A stretch of 64,000 nucleotides of DNA from Microbacterium hydrothermale (GCF_004854025.1 NZ_STGM01000004.1:62001-126000), one strand, 5' to 3'; counted from the stretch's first letter, positions 48,857 through 59,562 are shown. The notes: a model not told the origin generated them from the letters alone. A program made the numbers and translations.

Positions 48857-48862
48857 TAGCCT
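48857..48862 (+). promoter_or_regulatory. -10 box TAGCCT upstream of the first ligase-like gene
   Basis: TAGCCT-N9-ATG (48872). It is the probable start of the surface-polysaccharide operon, divergent from manA. Confidence 0.4.
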
Positions 48863-48871
48863 GAGACCACC

Positions 48872-50272
48872 ATGGCGATGCACACGAACCACCCGGTGTC
48901 GGCGCTGCCGACCGCGCCCACGCGCGAGACGACCGGGCACCTGCTGCTGCGCGCCTGGTGCGTGTTCGTCCTCGTGCTCGCCCTGGGCGGCGTCGGCCTC
49001 GTCAACGCCGTCGGGCCGGTCGTCACGGCGGTCGTCGTCGTCGCGTCCGCCGTGGTCTCCGCGGTCGTCTGGCTCGTCACCCGCCCCCCGCTCGCGGTGC
49101 GACGCCTGCCGTGGCTGGCGTTCGGCTACCTCGCTTGGGCGACGGCGTCGATCGCGTGGAGCGCGTGGCCGGCGGCATCCGTGCTCACGGTGCTGCTGCT
49201 GCTGATCACGACGTTCCAGGGGCTGTTCGTCGGGGCGGTGCTCACCTGGCGCGACGTCGTGCGGGCCGTGGCGTCGGCCGCGAAATGGATCGTCGGACTG
49301 TCCCTGCTCTTCGAGCTCGTCGTGTCGGTGTTCGTGCGCGGCCCGATCCTCCCCGGGTTCGTGCTCCCCGACGAGCGCATGGACCCCATCGTCTACTGGT
49401 CGCGCGACAACCTCTTCGACGGGGGCCGCATCCAGGGGGTCTTCGGAAACGCCAACCTCCTGGCCGCGGTCATGCTCGTGGCGATCATCGTGTTCGCCGT
49501 GCGCCTGGCCGCCGGGGCTCCCCGCCGCATCCTGCTCGTGGTGTGGATCGCGGTCGCCGCGTTCCTCTTCGTGCGGGCGGGTTCGGCCACCGCGTTCATC
49601 TCGGCCGCGTTCGTGGCGCTCGTGCTCGGCACCGTGCTCGTGATGCGCACGGCGCGACGCCCCGGCGAGCGCACGCGCTGGTATCTGCTGTACGCCGCGA
49701 TCGGCCTGGGCGGGGGCGCCGCCCTGTGGTTCGGCCGCGACACTTTCTTCGGCCTGCTGGGGCGCGGCGCGGATCTGACCGGCCGCGAGGGCATCTGGGC
49801 CGACGTGATCGCGCGCGCCGCGGAGCATCCCGTGATCGGCTGGGGCTTCTCGACGCCGTGGATCGCCTCGGAGCCGCTGATCGACGGGTGGATCGTCGAC
49901 CACGGCCAGACCGTCGTGCAGGCGCACAGCATGTGGCTCGACGCGTGCCTGCAGCTCGGTGGCGTGGGCGTCGTCCTGCTCGCGCTGGTCTACCTGGCGT
50001 ACGTGTGGCGCTCGTGGTTCTTCGCCGTCGATCGCCCGCGCTGGGATCTGCGCGACGACCGCCCCCACTCCCCGCTCACCCTGCTGCCGACGCTCGTGGG
50101 CGCCCTCCTCGTCGTGCAGGGGCTCACCGAATCGGGCCCCCTGCTGCTGTGGGGCTGGATGTTCGTCGTCCTGTTCGGCGCCAAGATCAAGCAGACCCCG
50201 CTCGTGGGGGTCGGCCCCAGCGAGCAGAGCATCTCGATCGAGCGGTCCGAACTGCAGAGACCGACGCCGTGA
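48872..50272 (+). CDS. O-antigen ligase/Wzy-like membrane protein 1
   Basis: A 466-residue protein with about eleven transmembrane segments and a large loop holding the Wzy_C-type GREGIWADVIARAAEHPVIGWG motif (GR-x-x-I/L-W; about residues 308-328) and HSMWLDACLQLGGVGVVLL. Such proteins polymerise or ligate undecaprenyl-linked glycans on the outer face of the membrane. The next gene is a second protein of the same family, overlapping by GTGA, so they may handle two linkages. Substrate unknown. Confidence 0.87.
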   Translation: MAMHTNHPVSALPTAPTRETTGHLLLRAWCVFVLVLALGGVGLVNAVGPVVTAVVVVASAVVSAVVWLVTRPPLAVRRLPWLAFGYLAWATASIAWSAWPAASVLTVLLLLITTFQGLFVGAVLTWRDVVRAVASAAKWIVGLSLLFELVVSVFVRGPILPGFVLPDERMDPIVYWSRDNLFDGGRIQGVFGNANLLAAVMLVAIIVFAVRLAAGAPRRILLVVWIAVAAFLFVRAGSATAFISAAFVALVLGTVLVMRTARRPGERTRWYLLYAAIGLGGGAALWFGRDTFFGLLGRGADLTGREGIWADVIARAAEHPVIGWGFSTPWIASEPLIDGWIVDHGQTVVQAHSMWLDACLQLGGVGVVLLALVYLAYVWRSWFFAVDRPRWDLRDDRPHSPLTLLPTLVGALLVVQGLTESGPLLLWGWMFVVLFGAKIKQTPLVGVGPSEQSISIERSELQRPTP

Positions 50273-51600
50273 GCGCGGAGCCCGACGCGCTCGGCTCCCG
50301 CCTGCTCCCCCTGCTGTCCTCGGCGGCCCTCGCCCGCGCGTTCACGCTGACGGTGTTCGCCACGGCCTTCGGCGGGTTCGCGATCACCGCCGTCGCGGGG
50401 GCGGTCACCCTCGCGACGATCGTCGCGGGCCTGTGCGCCCTCGGCCTCGCCATCCTCGTGGCCCGGCGCGACGAGATCGAACTCGTGCGCCTCGCTCCCA
50501 CCACCCTCGTGCTGCTGGTGGCCTGGGCGGGCATCAGCGCCTTCTGGAGCGCGGCGCCGGCCACCGCCCTCGCCGGGTGGGCGCAGCTCGCCGGTCTCGC
50601 CGTGCTCGCCGTCGTGATCGGTCACGTGCGCGACGCCCTGCAGACCGTGCGGGCCCTCGGCGACGTCCTGCGGTGGCTGCTGGGCATCTCCCTCGCCCTC
50701 GAGGTGCTCAGCGGCATCCTTCTCGACCTGCCCATTCCCTTCCTCGGGATCCAGGGGGCGATCGCCGAGCTCGGACCGGTGCAGGGGCTCTTCGGCACGC
50801 GCAACGCCCTGGGGTTCGTGACCGTGATCGCCCTGATCACCTTCCTCGTGGAGTTCCGCACACAGTCGGTCGGCTCCGGGGTGGCGATCGGGTCGGTGGT
50901 GCTCGGCGGGATCCTCGCGGCGCTCAGCGGGTCGCCCACGGTCATCGTCGTCGCCCTCGTCACGGCCGCCGCCTCGCTCGCGCTCTGGGGCGTGCGCCGC
51001 GTGCCGCCCGAGCGCCGCCGGGCGGTGCAGGTCGTCCTCGGGGTCGGCGTGGTGGTCGCGATCGGGGTCGCCTCCGCCGCCCGGGCTCCGCTGATCGCCG
51101 CCCTCGGCGCCGAGAACGACCTCGAGACCCGCAATCGGGTGTGGACGCGCGTGCTCGACGTCGCCGACATCCGCCCGGTGCAGGGCTTCGGATTCTTCGG
51201 CGCGTGGGACCCCGACGCGATCCCCTTCGCCCTGGTGAACCTCGCCGACGGCACGGTGAACGCCTCCGCCCTCAATGCCTACCTCGACGTGCTCCTGCAG
51301 CTGGGATGGGTGGGACTGCTGCTGTTCCTCGCCCTCGGCGGCCTCGCTCTCGCGCGGGGCTGGCTCGTGGCGGGAGAGCGCCGGTCCGTGGTGCACGCGT
51401 GGGCGCCGCTCACGCTCGTGGCCCTGCTGACGGTGTCGCTGTTCGAGAGCTTCACCCTCACCGGACCGGGGTGGCTGCTACTGGCCCTGTGCGCCGTGCG
51501 GGCGGGGCAGTCGCGGTCGTGGCGCGAGCGCCTCGATCTGCGGACGACGGATGCCGCCCGCCCGGCCCCGACCGCCGACGGTCCCGCGTCCGGCGAGTGA
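50269..51600 (+). CDS. O-antigen ligase/Wzy-like membrane protein 2
   Basis: A 443-residue, about eleven-helix protein of the same family as its upstream neighbour, sharing the pattern GLFGTRNALGFVTVIAL, ETRNRVWTRVLDVADIRPVQ, GFGFFGAW and NAYLDVLLQLGWVGLLLF. GTG start overlaps the previous stop. The two proteins are about as diverged as distant paralogues, suggesting an old duplication and not a recent one. The C-terminal 35 residues are Pro/Ala-rich. Confidence 0.87.
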   Translation: MSAEPDALGSRLLPLLSSAALARAFTLTVFATAFGGFAITAVAGAVTLATIVAGLCALGLAILVARRDEIELVRLAPTTLVLLVAWAGISAFWSAAPATALAGWAQLAGLAVLAVVIGHVRDALQTVRALGDVLRWLLGISLALEVLSGILLDLPIPFLGIQGAIAELGPVQGLFGTRNALGFVTVIALITFLVEFRTQSVGSGVAIGSVVLGGILAALSGSPTVIVVALVTAAASLALWGVRRVPPERRRAVQVVLGVGVVVAIGVASAARAPLIAALGAENDLETRNRVWTRVLDVADIRPVQGFGFFGAWDPDAIPFALVNLADGTVNASALNAYLDVLLQLGWVGLLLFLALGGLALARGWLVAGERRSVVHAWAPLTLVALLTVSLFESFTLTGPGWLLLALCAVRAGQSRSWRERLDLRTTDAARPAPTADGPASGE

Positions 51601-51644
51601 CGCCGCCCGTCCCGAGCGCTCAGGGCGGTGCCGGTGACGGCGGG

Positions 51645-51650
51645 TAGACT
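51645..51650 (+). promoter_or_regulatory. Candidate -10 box TAGACT upstream of glfT2
   Basis: TANNNT hexamer about 50 bases before the GTG at 51699; would give a leader of about 40 bases. The Wzy-like genes may also read through. Confidence 0.3.
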
Positions 51651-51698
51651 GCGGGCGGCCCCGCCGAGGCCTCCGCGCCTGAGACGAAAGACCCCTTC

Positions 51699-53612
51699 GT
51701 GACGTACACCCTGCAGAACGCCGTGCTCCCGCTCGACCGCGATCCCGACCTTCTCCCCCTGTACGTCGACCCCGAGACGTGGTCGACCATCGACGAAGAG
51801 CCCGTCCGGGTCACCAACGTCGCCCAGCTGAGCAACATCCTCGACCGCACCCGCGCGCGCATCGTCGCCGGGCGCCGCGTGTCGTTCGGCACCTACTTCA
51901 ACGCCTTCCCCGCCTCGTACTGGCAGCACTGGACCCCCGTGCGCCAGGTGCGCCTGACGGTGCGCACCTCGGGCGACGCGACGATCCTGGTCTACCGCTC
52001 CAACGGCGGCGGCACGAAGCAGCGCATCGAGACGCGCGAGGTGCGCGGAGACGCGACGTCGTCGTCGTTCGACCTGGTGCTCGACCAGTACAGCGACGGC
52101 GGGTGGATCTGGTTCGACGTCGCCGCCGACCGCGCGGACGCGATGTTCGAGGGCGCGGAGTGGACCACCGAGCAGGAGCCCGTGCGTGGCGGCAAGGCCA
52201 GCATCGGTATCACCACCTACAACAAGCCCGACTACTGCGTCGAGACGCTGACCGCCCTGGCCGACGCCCCCGACGCGCTCGACGTGATCGACCGGGTCTT
52301 CCTCATCGACCAGGGCACCGACCTCGTCGCCGACCAGGACGGCTACCCCGAGATCGCGGGCCGCCTCGGCGAGACCCTGCAGGTCGTGCGCCAGCCCAAC
52401 CTCGGCGGATCGGGCGGTTTCGCCCGCGCGATGGTCGAGACCCTCGGACGCTCCGGCAGCGACTTCGTCCAGCTGCTCGACGACGACGTGCGCATCGAGC
52501 CCGAGTCGATCCGCCGCTCGGTCGTCTTCGGACGCTACGCGTCGGTGCCGACCATCGTGGGCGCGCACATGTTCGACCTCCTCGACCGGCCGAAGCTGCA
52601 CGCGTGGGCCGAGGTCGTCGACGACGCCCCGTTCATGTGGCGCGCGCTGTTCCAGGAGCGCCTCCCCCACGACTTCAGCGTCGCGAACCTGCGCCAGTCC
52701 CCCCTGCTGCACATGCGCCTCGACGCCGACTACAACGGCTGGTGGATGTGTCTCATCCCCACCAGCATCCTGCGCGAGATCGGGCTGTCGCTGCCCGCGT
52801 TCATCAAGTGGGACGACGCCGAGTTCTGCGTCCGGGCCCGGGATGCCGGCTACCCCACCGTGTCGATGCCGGGTGTCGCGCTGTGGCACGTGTCGTGGCT
52901 CGGCAAAGACGACTCGATCGACTGGCAGGCGTACTTCCACGCCCGCAACCGCATCGTCGCGGCCCTGCTGCACTCGCGCTCCCCCCAGGGCGGAACGCTC
53001 ATCCGCCACAGCCGACGCGTCGACCTCAAGCACCTGATGATGATGCAGTACTACCCCGTGGAGCTGCGCCACCGCGCGCTGCGCGACGTCCTCTCGGGCC
53101 CCGAGCACATGCGCGCCAACCTCGCCACCGCGATGCCCGCGGCCCGCGCCGTGGCCAAGAAGCACCCCGAGACGGTCGTCCACAAGGACTCCGGCGTCCC
53201 GCTGCGCTCCCGCCGCGGTCGGCAGGTGTTCAAGCGCATGAAGAAGCACGAGTTCGACAGCCCGACCGGCATCGCCCTGCGCACCTTCACCGCGCGCACC
53301 CTGCTCTCGCACTGGTTCCACACCCCGCGGCCCGAGAACGTCGAGCAGCCCGAGGTGGAGTTCGGCAAGGGAGACGCGCACTGGTGGCGCGTGCCCCTGT
53401 ACGACAGCGCCCTCGTCAGCGCCGCCGACGGGTCGGGCAAGAACATCTACACGCGCGACCGGGCGATGTTCCGTCGCATGCTCGTCGACAGCTGGCGGCT
53501 GCACCGCCGCCTGCAGCGCGAGTGGTCCTCCCTCTCGCGTCGCTACCGCCGCGCCCTGCCCGACCTCGTGTCCGAGTCGCAGTGGCGCGCCACCTTCGAG
53601 GAGCGTTCCTGA
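51699..53612 (+). CDS. glfT2: GlfT2-type galactofuranosyltransferase
   Basis: A 637-residue family 2 glycosyltransferase, the same length as M. tuberculosis GlfT2 (Rv3808c), with an N-terminal beta-sandwich, a GT-A domain and a C-terminal helical domain. The catalytic residues are present at nearly the same numbers: DDD at 261-263 (LLDDDVRIEP), Trp348-Trp349 (YNGWWMC), Asp372-Asp373 (KWDDAEFCVR) and His397 (ALWHVSW). GlfT2 polymerises galactofuranose from UDP-Galf, alternating 1,5 and 1,6 bonds in mycobacteria. The organism is unlikely to have arabinogalactan, so the polymer is probably a related wall galactan. Glf and a Wzm/Wzt pair are close by. Confidence 0.92.
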   Translation: MTYTLQNAVLPLDRDPDLLPLYVDPETWSTIDEEPVRVTNVAQLSNILDRTRARIVAGRRVSFGTYFNAFPASYWQHWTPVRQVRLTVRTSGDATILVYRSNGGGTKQRIETREVRGDATSSSFDLVLDQYSDGGWIWFDVAADRADAMFEGAEWTTEQEPVRGGKASIGITTYNKPDYCVETLTALADAPDALDVIDRVFLIDQGTDLVADQDGYPEIAGRLGETLQVVRQPNLGGSGGFARAMVETLGRSGSDFVQLLDDDVRIEPESIRRSVVFGRYASVPTIVGAHMFDLLDRPKLHAWAEVVDDAPFMWRALFQERLPHDFSVANLRQSPLLHMRLDADYNGWWMCLIPTSILREIGLSLPAFIKWDDAEFCVRARDAGYPTVSMPGVALWHVSWLGKDDSIDWQAYFHARNRIVAALLHSRSPQGGTLIRHSRRVDLKHLMMMQYYPVELRHRALRDVLSGPEHMRANLATAMPAARAVAKKHPETVVHKDSGVPLRSRRGRQVFKRMKKHEFDSPTGIALRTFTARTLLSHWFHTPRPENVEQPEVEFGKGDAHWWRVPLYDSALVSAADGSGKNIYTRDRAMFRRMLVDSWRLHRRLQREWSSLSRRYRRALPDLVSESQWRATFEERS

Positions 53613-53614
53613 CC

Positions 53615-54580
53615 GTGGCATCCTTCGATCCGACGACCGCGACCATCGTCGTCGTCACCTACAACCGCACGCACCTGCTCACCCGCCTGCTCGAGAGCAT
53701 CGAGCAGATGGACCCGGCGCCCGGTCACCTCGTCATCGTCGACAACGCCTCGACCGACGACACCACCGCCGTCGTGGAGTCCTTCCGCGACCGTCTGCGC
53801 ACGACCCTCGTCTACCGCCGTCTCGAGACGAACACCGGTGGCTCCGGCGGGTTCAGCGAGGGCATGCGGGTGGCGTACGACCTCGGGTCCGAGTGGATCT
53901 GGCTGATGGACGACGACGTCGAGGTCGTCTCCGATGGTCTCGCGCGCATGGGGCACTGGGCCCCGCGCTTCCGCAGCATCCAGGGGCGCCGCTACGACTA
54001 CGACGGCAGCGAGTTCTACTGGCAGTACCGCGTGGCCGAGTCGATGGCGATCCCCATCCCCTTCGCGCCGGCCGGTTTCGACTCCTCGGGCTACAAGCCG
54101 ATGAACTCGGGATGCTTCGAGGGCATGTTCATCCACCGCGACATCGTCGCGAAGATCGGCCTGCCCGACCCCCGCTTCTTCATCTACTGGGACGACCAGC
54201 TCTACGGCTGGCTCGCCTCGCGCCAGACGCCGTCGGTCATCGTCGACGAGTTCGTGCTGCGGCGCACGCGCGAGATCAAGCAGTGGGACATGGGCATCCG
54301 CCACATGAACGCCTCGAGCGACGCCTACCGCTACTTCATCATGCGCAATCGCGCGTACCTGGCGAAGTACTACCGCGAGCTGGGCGTCTACCGCGCGCTG
54401 CCGTTCACCGCGGGTACGGCCCTCACCTTCGTCAAGGAGCTCATCCGCCTCGTCGTGGTCGAGCGCAAGCTGCGCGGCACGAGCCACCTGTTCCGCGGCC
54501 TGCGCGACGGACGGGCGATCTCGCGCGACGCCTCGTGGCGGCCGATGCCCCCGCTCGAGCCCGCTCGGCCCGTCGCCTGA
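53615..54580 (+). CDS. Family 2 glycosyltransferase, GlfT1-like
   Basis: A 321-residue GT-A enzyme: VVVTYNRTHLLTRLLESIEQ at the N-terminus, DDD at 99-101 (WLMDDDVEV), GGSGGFSEGM and YWDDQLYGWL (Asp193-Asp194), the last matching the GlfT acceptor-side motif. Length and motifs resemble GlfT1 (Rv3782), which adds the first galactofuranose residues to the lipid-linked rhamnosyl primer, and rhamnosyltransferases of the same family. GTG 53615 is two bases after glfT2, so the genes are co-expressed and probably act in sequence. The stop codon lies in a 14-base triplication. Confidence 0.85.
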   Translation: MASFDPTTATIVVVTYNRTHLLTRLLESIEQMDPAPGHLVIVDNASTDDTTAVVESFRDRLRTTLVYRRLETNTGGSGGFSEGMRVAYDLGSEWIWLMDDDVEVVSDGLARMGHWAPRFRSIQGRRYDYDGSEFYWQYRVAESMAIPIPFAPAGFDSSGYKPMNSGCFEGMFIHRDIVAKIGLPDPRFFIYWDDQLYGWLASRQTPSVIVDEFVLRRTREIKQWDMGIRHMNASSDAYRYFIMRNRAYLAKYYRELGVYRALPFTAGTALTFVKELIRLVVVERKLRGTSHLFRGLRDGRAISRDASWRPMPPLEPARPVA

Positions 54581-54615
54581 GCCCGGACGCCTGAGCCCGG
54601 GCGCCTGAGCCCGGC
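54574..54615. repeat. Triplicated 14-mer CGCCTGAGCCCGGN around the glycosyltransferase stop codon
   Basis: Three copies at 54574-54587, 54588-54601 and 54602-54615 differ only in the last base. The first contains the TGA stop, so the repeats supply spare TGA codons in shifted frames. Likely slippage product. Confidence 0.85.
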
Positions 54616-54661
54616 GCCCGCGGCGCGCGGGGGCTCGACGGCGGCCCGTGGCGGTCGGCGA

Positions 54662-54681
54662 CTCCCGCGGTGGTGCGGGAG
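54662..54681. terminator. Candidate terminator between GlfT1-like and wzt genes
   Basis: CTCCCGC (54662-54668) and GCGGGAG (54675-54681) with a six-base loop, in the 133-base gap between convergent genes. Confidence 0.4.
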
Positions 54682-54713
54682 AGCGCTGGTCGACACCGCC
54701 CCCGCCCCGCGGC

Positions 54714-55454
54714 TCAGCCGGCGGCGTGGTCGGCGTTGTAGCGGTCGAGCACCTCGCCGATCGGAGCGTCGAGCGTCAACGCCCCCCGGTCCAGGTACAG
54801 TCCGCGCGTGCAGAACCGGCGCAGGTCCTTCTCGTTGTGGCTGACGAAGAACAGCGTGCGTCCGCTCGCGAGCAGCTCGTCGATGCGGCGGTAGCACTTC
54901 TCGCGGAACGCGCGGTCGCCCACCGCGAGCACCTCGTCGACGAGCAGGATCGGCTCGTCCAGCTGCGACACGACCGAGAACGCAAGGCGCACCTTCATGC
55001 CGTTGGAGAGGTGCTTGTAGGGCGTGTCGACGAAATCGCCGATCTCGGCGAAGGCGATCATCTCGTCGAACCGGCGCGCGACCTCGGCGCGCGGCATCCC
55101 GTGCAGTCCCGCCGTGAGGCGCACGTTCTCGCGCACCGTCAGATCGCCGACGAAGCCACCCGTGATCTCGATGAGCGGAGCGACCCCGCCCTCGACCGCG
55201 ACGGTGCCCTCGTCGGGGAGCAGCACCCCGGCGACGAGCTTGAGCAGCGTCGACTTGCCCTGGCCGTTGCGTCCGACCACGCCGATGGACTCCCCCGGCT
55301 CCACGCGGAACGACACGTCGCGCAGCGCCCAGAACTCGTCGGGACGCGAGCGTCGCACGGAGCCGGCGAACAGGTCCTTCAGGCTCCGGCTCCCGCGGCG
55401 GTTGCGGCGGAAGCGCACGCCGAGACCCTCGACCTCGATGGCGGGGCGCGACAT
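54714..55454 (-). CDS. wzt: Polysaccharide ABC exporter ATPase Wzt
   Basis: A 246-residue ATPase: Walker A GRNGQGKST (about residues 61-69), signature LSNGMKVRLAF, Walker B PILLVDEVLAVGD and switch His in FFVSHNEKDL. It belongs to the O-antigen/teichoic-acid exporter group (Wzt/TagH) and, like M. tuberculosis Rv3781, lacks the C-terminal carbohydrate-binding domain, so export is not coupled to a chain-end cap. ATG 55454 shares one base with the wzm stop (TGATG), so ATPase and permease are made together. Expected cargo: the lipid-linked galactofuran. Confidence 0.92.
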   Translation of the reverse strand: MSRPAIEVEGLGVRFRRNRRGSRSLKDLFAGSVRRSRPDEFWALRDVSFRVEPGESIGVVGRNGQGKSTLLKLVAGVLLPDEGTVAVEGGVAPLIEITGGFVGDLTVRENVRLTAGLHGMPRAEVARRFDEMIAFAEIGDFVDTPYKHLSNGMKVRLAFSVVSQLDEPILLVDEVLAVGDRAFREKCYRRIDELLASGRTLFFVSHNEKDLRRFCTRGLYLDRGALTLDAPIGEVLDRYNADHAAG

Positions 55455-56245
55455 CACAGCTCCTTCAGCACGGGACGCTCGAGCCGCGGGAACACGAGCA
55501 GACCGATGATCAGGATGCCGAGACTCACGGCCGCACCCACCACGACGGTGAGGGGGTCCCACTGGTCGGGGAAGAAGCCCACCCGATAGAGGGTGAAGAT
55601 GCCGGCGAGCGGGTTGAACGCCGCGATGTCGGCGAAGACGCCGGGGAGGTTGCCCACGCCGTAGATGATCGGCGAGGCGTAGAACAGCGCCCGCAGCACG
55701 AGCCGCGTGGTGCGCTCGAGGTCGCCGAACATCACGCACAGGGGCGCCACGATCAGGCCGAGTCCGACCAGCAGCACCGCCTGCAGCAGCACCGCCAGGG
55801 GGAACGCCAGCAGCGCCCACGACACCTGCGCGCCGCCGAAGACGGCGAACAGCGCGAGCACCGGCAGGGCGAAGAGGAACTCGATGCCCTTGCTCAGCAC
55901 GATCCGGTTGACCCAGATCCACCGCGGGATCGCCGTCGAGCGCACGAGCCGGGCGTCTTTCTTGAACGCCTTCGTGAAGTCGGTCACGGCCGAGTTGAAC
56001 CAGACCCACGGCAACAGCGCCGTGATGAGGAACACGATGTAGGGGTCCTCCCCCACCGAGCGGTGGAAGACCTGGGTGAAGACGAACCAGTAGATCCCGG
56101 TCATCACGAGCGGGTCGAGAACCGACCACAGGTAGCCGAGAGCGCTCGTCGAGTACCGCACGCGCAGGTCGCGCGCCGACAGCAACCACAGGGAGTGGAG
56201 CGAGCGCCGCACCGATCCGGGGGCGCCGACGGCGGCGGAAGTCAC
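55454..56245 (-). CDS. wzm: Polysaccharide ABC exporter permease Wzm
   Basis: A 263-residue ABC-2 permease with six transmembrane segments (about residues 38-62, 68-90, 112-140, 145-168, 180-200 and 230-252) and the family sequence SALGYLWSVLDPLVMTGIYW near the N-terminus. With Wzt it would move an undecaprenyl-linked glycan across the membrane; the M. tuberculosis counterpart Rv3783 exports galactan. GTG 56245 is supported by TAGGAT six bases upstream. Confidence 0.92.
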   Translation of the reverse strand: MTSAAVGAPGSVRRSLHSLWLLSARDLRVRYSTSALGYLWSVLDPLVMTGIYWFVFTQVFHRSVGEDPYIVFLITALLPWVWFNSAVTDFTKAFKKDARLVRSTAIPRWIWVNRIVLSKGIEFLFALPVLALFAVFGGAQVSWALLAFPLAVLLQAVLLVGLGLIVAPLCVMFGDLERTTRLVLRALFYASPIIYGVGNLPGVFADIAAFNPLAGIFTLYRVGFFPDQWDPLTVVVGAAVSLGILIIGLLVFPRLERPVLKEL

Positions 56246-56251
56246 CTCGAA

Positions 56252-56257
56252 ATCCTA
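56252..56257 (-). promoter_or_regulatory. -10 box TAGGAT, six bases before wzm start
   Basis: Minus strand TAGGAT-TTCGAG-GTG; leaderless spacing. Confidence 0.5.
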
Positions 56258-56267
56258 TGCGGGCGCG

Positions 56268-58310
56268 TCAGCCGAGGCTGGACGGAAGCTGCTCGGCCAG
56301 CGAGGAGCCGAGGCTGCGGGCGTACAGACGGGTCAGGTGGTTGTCGTCGCGGTAGACCGCGACGTTGCCGATCACGCCGACGCAGAGGTCGTCGGGGCAG
56401 ATCCACGGCGTGAGGTCGAGCAGGTCCACTCCGGGGCGATCGAGCACCCGCGCCGGGTTCTCGTCGGCCAGCGAGGCCGAGCGGGGGGCGGCGCAGTCGA
56501 GGGGGTCCTCCGCCTCGATGACGCAGCCGTACATGTCGTAGGCGAACCGCGGATTGTCGCGCACCGCGAGCACGGGGATGCCGGCGTCGCCCATCCGATC
56601 GAGGAACCCCTCGATGCCGGGGCGCAGCGCCTCGTCGTCGTCGCCCGCGTCGGAGCGCGTGACCACGGTCATGACGGCATCCGGCGACATCCGCTCCACG
56701 AGCGCGATGGCCTCTTCGCGCCACCCGTCGCACCGCTTGTCCATGCCCGGCTCGGCGAGGCCCATCGAGCACCCGCCCTTGACGAGGCTCACGACGCCCC
56801 ACCCCTTCTCGTCCGCGACGGGCAGCAGCGCTCCGGTCATCTGCTGCGCGTGCGAGTCGCCGATCACGACGATCGTGCGGTCGGCGCGCGCCGTCCGCGA
56901 CGTCTCGAAGCACGTCCCGAGCAGAAGCTCGGTGTCGACGCTCCAGCCACCCGCGCACGGGTTCTCGAGCTGCACCCATTCGTCGTCGAGCAGGGTCGGC
57001 AGCGGCAGCAGCTCGGCGTCGGCCGGGATCTCCGCGAGCGAGGGGTCGCGCAGCACCGCGGCGCCGGGGTTGTCGCGCACCGCCTTCGCCTCGATCGCGC
57101 GCTCCTGCACCCACGTCGCCGCCTGCCAGGCCCCGAGCGGAAGCGCCACGACGCTCACGGCGACGGCGATCACGGCGAGGGGGACGAGCGGCGAGGCGTC
57201 GGAACGGCGCCACGCGCGCACGGGTCGATCGACGGCCCAGGTGAGGGCGCGGGCGAGCAGCAGCGACAGGGCGATGATCGCCGCTCCGCCCACCAGGCCC
57301 ACCTCGACGCGGTCGTTGACGACCAGGAAGGTCACCAGGATCGGCCAATGGACGAGGTACAGCGCGTAGGCGTCGCGACCGACCGCCTGGAGGGGCCGCG
57401 ACGAGAGAAGGCGCGCCGGACCGCGGCCCCGATCGTCTCCCGAGCCCGACACCACGATCGCGGCCGCGCACAGGACGGGCCACAGCGCGAGGAACCCCGG
57501 GAAGCCGCCGCGCACGTCGATGACGGCACCCAGCACGAGCAGACCAGCCAGGCCCGCCCACCCGACCAGCGCCCGCGCGCGGGAGCCGAGGCGCAGGTGC
57601 GGCAGGGCGACGACCAGCAGCGATCCGGCGGCGAACTCCCAGAGGCGGGCTCCGGTGTCGAAGTACGCCTGCTCCTGCGCCGTGGCGGTACGCACCACCG
57701 AGTAGACGAACGACGCCGCGAACACGACACCGAACACGACCCCGACCACCCGGTCCGCCGACAGTCCGCGGCGACGGACCACGACCTGGCAGAGCCCGAG
57801 CAGCACCACCCAGAGCACGAAGGCCTGGCCCTGCACCGACATCGACCAGAAGTGCTGGAGGGGGCTCGGGATCTCGGTGCGGGCGTAGTAGTCCACGGCA
57901 TCCGCGGCGAGCGCCGCGTTCTGCACGTACAGGAGCGACGCCCACGTCTGCTCCCAGACCGAGCGCCAGGCCGTCGGCGGGTAGACGGCCCACACCACCG
58001 CGAGGACGCCGACCAGGGTCACGACCGCGGCCGGGAGAAGTCGTCGGAAGATGCCGAGCAGGTGGGGCAGCGGGCGGATCGGACTCGGCCCCGCCATGCG
58101 CCGCACGAAGCCGCGCGTGAGGAAGAACGCGGAGAGCATCAGGAAGACGTCGACGCCGCCCGAGACGCGCCCGAACCACACGTGGTAGGTGACGACGAGG
58201 AGGATCGCGACGGCGCGGAGCCCGTCGACGTCGGACCGATACGCCCAGCGCCCCTCGTCGGCCCGTCCGTCGGTCGACGGGCGGGTCCGGGGGTGCAGCG
58301 TCAGACGCAC
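56268..58310 (-). CDS. OafA-type membrane acyltransferase with SGNH domain
   Basis: A 680-residue protein. Residues about 20-370 are the ten-helix acyltransferase-3 domain (WAYRSDVDGLRAVAILLVVT, catalytic His in VVTYHVW, R/K in GIFRRLLP); residues about 430-680 are an SGNH hydrolase-like domain with block I VVIGDSHAQQ and the late catalytic pair in YRDDNHLT. Such two-domain enzymes O-acetylate peptidoglycan, O-antigens or other surface glycans, passing an acetyl group through the membrane to the SGNH part. It begins 8 bases after the glf stop, so it is in the glf operon and probably acetylates the galactan or a side chain. Confidence 0.9.
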   Translation of the reverse strand: MRLTLHPRTRPSTDGRADEGRWAYRSDVDGLRAVAILLVVTYHVWFGRVSGGVDVFLMLSAFFLTRGFVRRMAGPSPIRPLPHLLGIFRRLLPAAVVTLVGVLAVVWAVYPPTAWRSVWEQTWASLLYVQNAALAADAVDYYARTEIPSPLQHFWSMSVQGQAFVLWVVLLGLCQVVVRRRGLSADRVVGVVFGVVFAASFVYSVVRTATAQEQAYFDTGARLWEFAAGSLLVVALPHLRLGSRARALVGWAGLAGLLVLGAVIDVRGGFPGFLALWPVLCAAAIVVSGSGDDRGRGPARLLSSRPLQAVGRDAYALYLVHWPILVTFLVVNDRVEVGLVGGAAIIALSLLLARALTWAVDRPVRAWRRSDASPLVPLAVIAVAVSVVALPLGAWQAATWVQERAIEAKAVRDNPGAAVLRDPSLAEIPADAELLPLPTLLDDEWVQLENPCAGGWSVDTELLLGTCFETSRTARADRTIVVIGDSHAQQMTGALLPVADEKGWGVVSLVKGGCSMGLAEPGMDKRCDGWREEAIALVERMSPDAVMTVVTRSDAGDDDEALRPGIEGFLDRMGDAGIPVLAVRDNPRFAYDMYGCVIEAEDPLDCAAPRSASLADENPARVLDRPGVDLLDLTPWICPDDLCVGVIGNVAVYRDDNHLTRLYARSLGSSLAEQLPSSLG

Positions 58311-58317
58311 GAAGGGG

Positions 58318-59514
<1,197 letters not shown>

Positions 59515-59562
59515 AAGGGGCACCCCGCCGCGGCCCTCAGGGGCGGGTCAGCGACCGTCCGT

